Assembly: GCA_036519575.1 (NCBI GenBank)
Contig: DATDKZ010000160.1
Coordinates: 1-24,131, forward strand
Reading direction: 5' to 3'
Origin: AC-69 sp036519575
Lineage (GTDB): Bacteria; Actinomycetota; UBA4738; HRBIN12
Length of the DNA stretch: 24,131 bases
Both the position numbers and the translations under genes were made by a program. Below are positions 22,058 to 24,131 of this stretch, piece by piece; the first letter of the stretch is position 1, and each line of letters opens with the position of its first letter. Below the pieces are notes generated by a model. The model did not search any database and was not told where the DNA came from. It saw only the letters and a list, made by a program, of their open reading frames with translations.

Positions 22058-22663
22058 CTAGTCCAGGTCCTCGCCCAGCTTGTACCGGACGAACCGTCGT
22101 ACGACAACCTTCTCGCCGACCTTGGCCGAGACCTCGTCGACCAGCTGTTGGACGGTCTTCTCCGGCTCCTTCACGAACGGCTGGTCCAGCAGGACCGTGG
22201 TCTTGAAGAACCCCTGGAGCTTGCCCTCGACGATGCGATCCAGGGCGTTGTCGGGCTTGCCCTTCTGGCGGGCCTCCGCTTCGTAGATCCGCCGCTCGGT
22301 CTCCAGGATCTCCTCGGGGACCTCGTCCCGGGTCACCCACTGGGGCATGGCGCTGGCGATGTGAAGGGCGACGTCCCTGGCCAGCCGGCGGAACTCATCG
22401 GTCTTGGCCACGAAGTCCGTCTCGCAGTTCACCTCGACCAGGACCCCCACCGTGTTGTTGTGATGGATGTACGCGTCGATGACGCCCTGCGTCGCCGAGC
22501 GGCCGGCGCGTTTCTGGGCCGAGGCCAGACCCCGCTCCCGAAGGATCTCGACCGCGCGGTCCACGTCACCACCGGCTTCCTGGAGGGCCTTCTTGCTATC
22601 CATCATCCCGGCGCCGGTGCGTTCCCGGAGTCGCTTCACCTCTTCTGCGCTGATATCGGTCAT
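22058..22663 (-). CDS. tsf: Elongation factor Ts (short type)
   Basis: EF-Ts is the nucleotide-exchange factor for EF-Tu. The 201-residue protein has an N-terminal UBA-like domain (EEVKRLRERTGAGMMDSKKA), the highly conserved VEVNCETDFVAKTDEFRRLA and one coiled-coil/dimerisation region ending KVVVRRFVRYKLGEDLD. It lacks the long second half of the core domain found in E. coli EF-Ts (283 residues), as also occurs in Thermus and cyanobacteria-like short forms. ATG 22663 overlaps the rpsB stop (ATGA), the usual rpsB-tsf coupling. Confidence 0.97.
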   Translation of the reverse strand: MTDISAEEVKRLRERTGAGMMDSKKALQEAGGDVDRAVEILRERGLASAQKRAGRSATQGVIDAYIHHNNTVGVLVEVNCETDFVAKTDEFRRLARDVALHIASAMPQWVTRDEVPEEILETERRIYEAEARQKGKPDNALDRIVEGKLQGFFKTTVLLDQPFVKEPEKTVQQLVDEVSAKVGEKVVVRRFVRYKLGEDLD

Positions 22664-23517
22664 ACGCTCTCCTCGGAACTCTGCTCCGGGCTCGCCTCGG
22701 CCTTTTGCCCCGCGGTTGCCGAATCACCGTCCGCGGCCGCGGCTGCGGGGGCCGGCTCGGCCGCCTGCCTCCGGCCGGCGTCGGGCTCGGGCTGGAACTC
22801 GGGCTCGTCCCGCCTGGTGACCAGCTCCCGACGGCCCTCGCCACGCCCCTCCTCCAGAGCGTCGGCGATGATCCGCGTCACCAATGCGACCGAACGGATG
22901 GCATCGTCGTTGCCCGGGATCACGTAGTCGACCTCGTCGGGATCGGCGTTGGTGTCCACGATGGCGATGACCGGGATTCCCAGCTTGCGGGCCTCGGCCA
23001 CCGCGATGTGCTCCTTCTTGGTGTCGATGACGAAGACCGCGTCGGGAAGGCGCTCGAGGTTCTGCATGCCACCGAGGTTGCGCTCGAGCTTCTCCTTCTC
23101 GTGGCGGAGCTTCAGGACCTCCTTCTTGGGGAGGAACTCGAACGCGCCCCCTCGTTCCATCTCGCGCAGCTCGCGGAGTCGAAGGAGCCGGCGGGACACG
23201 GTCTGGAAGTTCGTCAGCATGCCCCCCAGCCACCTGGTGTTGACGTAGGGCATGCCCACCCGGCCGGCCTCCCGGGCCACGACCTCCTGAGCCTGCTTCT
23301 TCGTCCCCACGAACAGGACGATGCCCCCTCGGCGACCAAGGTCGTGGACGAAGCTATACGTCTCCTCCAGGCCGTCGAGGGACTTCTCGAGGTCGATGAT
23401 GTAGATGCCGGAACGCTCCCCGTACAGGTACCGGCCCATCTTCGGGTTCCAGCGCCTGGTCTGGTGTCCGAAGTGGATACCCGCCTCGAGGAGCTCCCGC
23501 CTGGTGACGACAGGCAC
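22660..23517 (-). CDS. rpsB: 30S ribosomal protein S2
   Basis: S2 is a late-assembling small-subunit protein. The product is 285 residues from GTG 23517, chosen because AAGGAGG lies 7 nt upstream and the protein then begins with the standard VVTRRELLEAGIHFGHQTRR. Other S2 blocks are WNPKMGRYLYGERSGIYIID, YVNTRWLGGMLTNFQTV, PDAVFVIDTKKEHIAVAEAR and GIPVIAIVDTNADPDEVDYV followed by IPGNDDAIRS. The last ~55 residues form an Ala/Pro/Glu-rich low-complexity tail, a common extension in high-GC bacteria. The open frame continues upstream to 23793 but is not S2-like. It is first in the operon, behind an extended -10 promoter (23642-23647) and a ~118-nt leader. Confidence 0.98.
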   Translation of the reverse strand: MPVVTRRELLEAGIHFGHQTRRWNPKMGRYLYGERSGIYIIDLEKSLDGLEETYSFVHDLGRRGGIVLFVGTKKQAQEVVAREAGRVGMPYVNTRWLGGMLTNFQTVSRRLLRLRELREMERGGAFEFLPKKEVLKLRHEKEKLERNLGGMQNLERLPDAVFVIDTKKEHIAVAEARKLGIPVIAIVDTNADPDEVDYVIPGNDDAIRSVALVTRIIADALEEGRGEGRRELVTRRDEPEFQPEPDAGRRQAAEPAPAAAAADGDSATAGQKAEASPEQSSEESV

Positions 23518-23579
23518 GGTGCTTCCTCCTTCCGGTTTGCCCTCCGCCCGGTTCGGCCCGCCCCGGCCCGGCTCACACC

Positions 23580-23599
23580 GGGACCCCGGGTGCGGTCCC
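23580..23599 (-). promoter_or_regulatory. Hairpin in the rpsB leader
   Basis: GGGACC (23580-23585) and GGTCCC (23594-23599) form a 6-bp stem with an 8-nt loop in the predicted 5' untranslated region of rpsB. There is no T-tract, so it is not a terminator. Ribosomal-protein leaders often bind their own product; whether this one binds S2 cannot be told from one sequence, and GC-rich spacers form such stems by chance. Confidence 0.3.
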
Positions 23600-23641
23600 C
23601 GGGCGTGTGTGCTCGGCGCCCCACGGCACCGGCGAACACGC

Positions 23642-23647
23642 AGTCTA
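23642..23647 (-). promoter_or_regulatory. Predicted extended -10 promoter of the rpsB operon
   Basis: The minus strand reads GCTGCTAGACTGCG: TAGACT preceded by TG at the extended -10 position. No good -35 is visible. A start near 23635 gives a leader of about 118 nt ahead of rpsB. It lies just after the stop of the upstream membrane gene (23673), as expected for the head of an operon. Confidence 0.5.
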
Positions 23648-23672
23648 GCAGCGGGTTCGAGGGAGTCCGGCC

Positions 23673-24131
23673 TTAGCGGGCCCGGCGCCGGACCGGCTGG
23701 GTGGCCAGGTATGGCTCGGCGGCCATCCACCGGTAGGACAGGGCCGCGAGGAACGAGACGTTCACGTAGGTCGTCACCATCCCGTAGAGCCATGCGGAAA
23801 CGCTCGGGTTGGCGGTGATCAGCCCGCCGCTCTCGTTCAGGGTGCCGAGGAGCGGGAGGACGAAGAGCAGGGCCACCACGTACAGGAGGCAGAACGTGAA
23901 CTGCTGGCCGCCGGCGAGCGATGCGGCCGCCCGGGATCTGCGCAGGGTGTCGATGAGACCCAACCGCTCCCGGACGGCGATGGCCGGCACGAATCCGAGG
24001 AAATGCAGCAGGGCGGTGATCAGCATGACGTTTCCCAGGAACTGCAGGCCGAAGCCGAGCACCTGGAGCAGCGAGCCCCCCACGAGCAAGGCGGAAAGGC
24101 CCACGACGTTGATGGCCACCACGAAGGGAAC
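23673..24131 (-). CDS. Integral membrane protein, C-terminal part (partial)
   Basis: The frame is open to the right edge of the window (VPFVVAINVVGLSALLVGGS), so only the C-terminal ~152 residues are seen. Hydrophobic segments lie at about residues 3-50 (probably two helices), 78-98 and 112-132. Between them is a cytoplasmic-looking stretch, VRERLGLIDTLRRSRAAASL, which recalls the G.I.ALRRS motif of polytopic proteins such as the DUF975/DUF4013 or GDPD-membrane-domain families. The tail (RRMAAEPYLATQP-like end, closing VRRRAR) is basic. The match is too loose to assign a family or a function. The TAA stop lies about 155 nt upstream of rpsB and probably ends a separate transcription unit. Confidence 0.65.
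   Translation of the reverse strand, partial: VPFVVAINVVGLSALLVGGSLLQVLGFGLQFLGNVMLITALLHFLGFVPAIAVRERLGLIDTLRRSRAAASLAGGQQFTFCLLYVVALLFVLPLLGTLNESGGLITANPSVSAWLYGMVTTYVNVSFLAALSYRWMAAEPYLATQPVRRRAR

Noticed and set aside
22808..23510. Near-identical CCCGCCTGGTGAC at two places in rpsB as a direct repeat
   Set aside because: Both encode VTRR(E/D)-type segments in the same gene; too short and explained by coding.
1..24131. Mobile element, CRISPR array, tRNA or defence system
   Set aside because: No terminal repeats, transposase, integrase, spacer-repeat pattern or cloverleaf found; intergenic space is almost absent.

Overview
The window is a high-GC bacterial chromosome segment. Its gene order, rpsB-tsf-pyrH-frr-cdsA-dxr-rseP ... 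ispG ... proS ... rimP-nusA-ylxR-infB-ylxP-rbfA-nrnA-truB, is a conserved chromosomal backbone typical of Actinomycetota. PyrH has the actinobacterial-type GMGAPFFSTDTTAAQ segment, GTG starts are frequent, and several promoters look nearly leaderless. IF2 is short (704 aa), EF-Ts is of the short type, and the spacer genes are unfamiliar, which suggests a deep-branching or uncultured actinobacterial lineage rather than Streptomyces or Mycobacterium. That placement is inference. I see no phage, insertion sequence, CRISPR array, tRNA or rRNA.

Almost everything lies on the minus strand and is read from right to left. At the right edge is the C-terminal part of a membrane protein (23673-24131). 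Next comes an operon for ribosome and envelope functions: rpsB, tsf, pyrH, frr, cdsA, dxr and rseP (16929-23517), with 1-4 nt overlaps at several junctions. A second tightly coupled block follows (13248-16863): an OmpR-type response regulator, its histidine kinase, yjbQ and ispG. After the plus-strand interruption come a secreted probable beta-propeller protein (9440-10882), proS and a small protein of unknown function. The translation and transcription operon rimP-nusA-ylxR-infB-ylxP-rbfA-nrnA-truB ends with a partial LPG-synthase-type membrane protein at the left edge.

The only plus-strand genes are trpE and trpG (11159-13251), anthranilate synthase. They sit back to back with the secreted-protein gene and tail to tail with ispG, whose stop codon overlaps that of trpG. 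Upstream is a complete ribosome-mediated attenuator that is easy to miss: a consensus-like promoter (TTGACG-N17-CACAAT), a 22-codon leader peptide with three Trp codons (WSWPW), a 1:2 hairpin, an alternative 2:3 antiterminator and a strong 3:4 hairpin.

A second regulatory element lies before rimP-nusA: a TATACT promoter box followed by a perfect 20-nt palindrome and a T-tract, that is, an intrinsic terminator just in front of the rimP ribosome binding site. Because the operon encodes NusA, this suggests autoregulation by attenuation. A third oddity is CdsA, which carries a roughly 220-residue, strongly acidic N-terminal extension before an otherwise normal enzyme and has a plausible internal start. 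I found no wholly new multi-gene system. The attenuators and the CdsA extension are the most interesting items.
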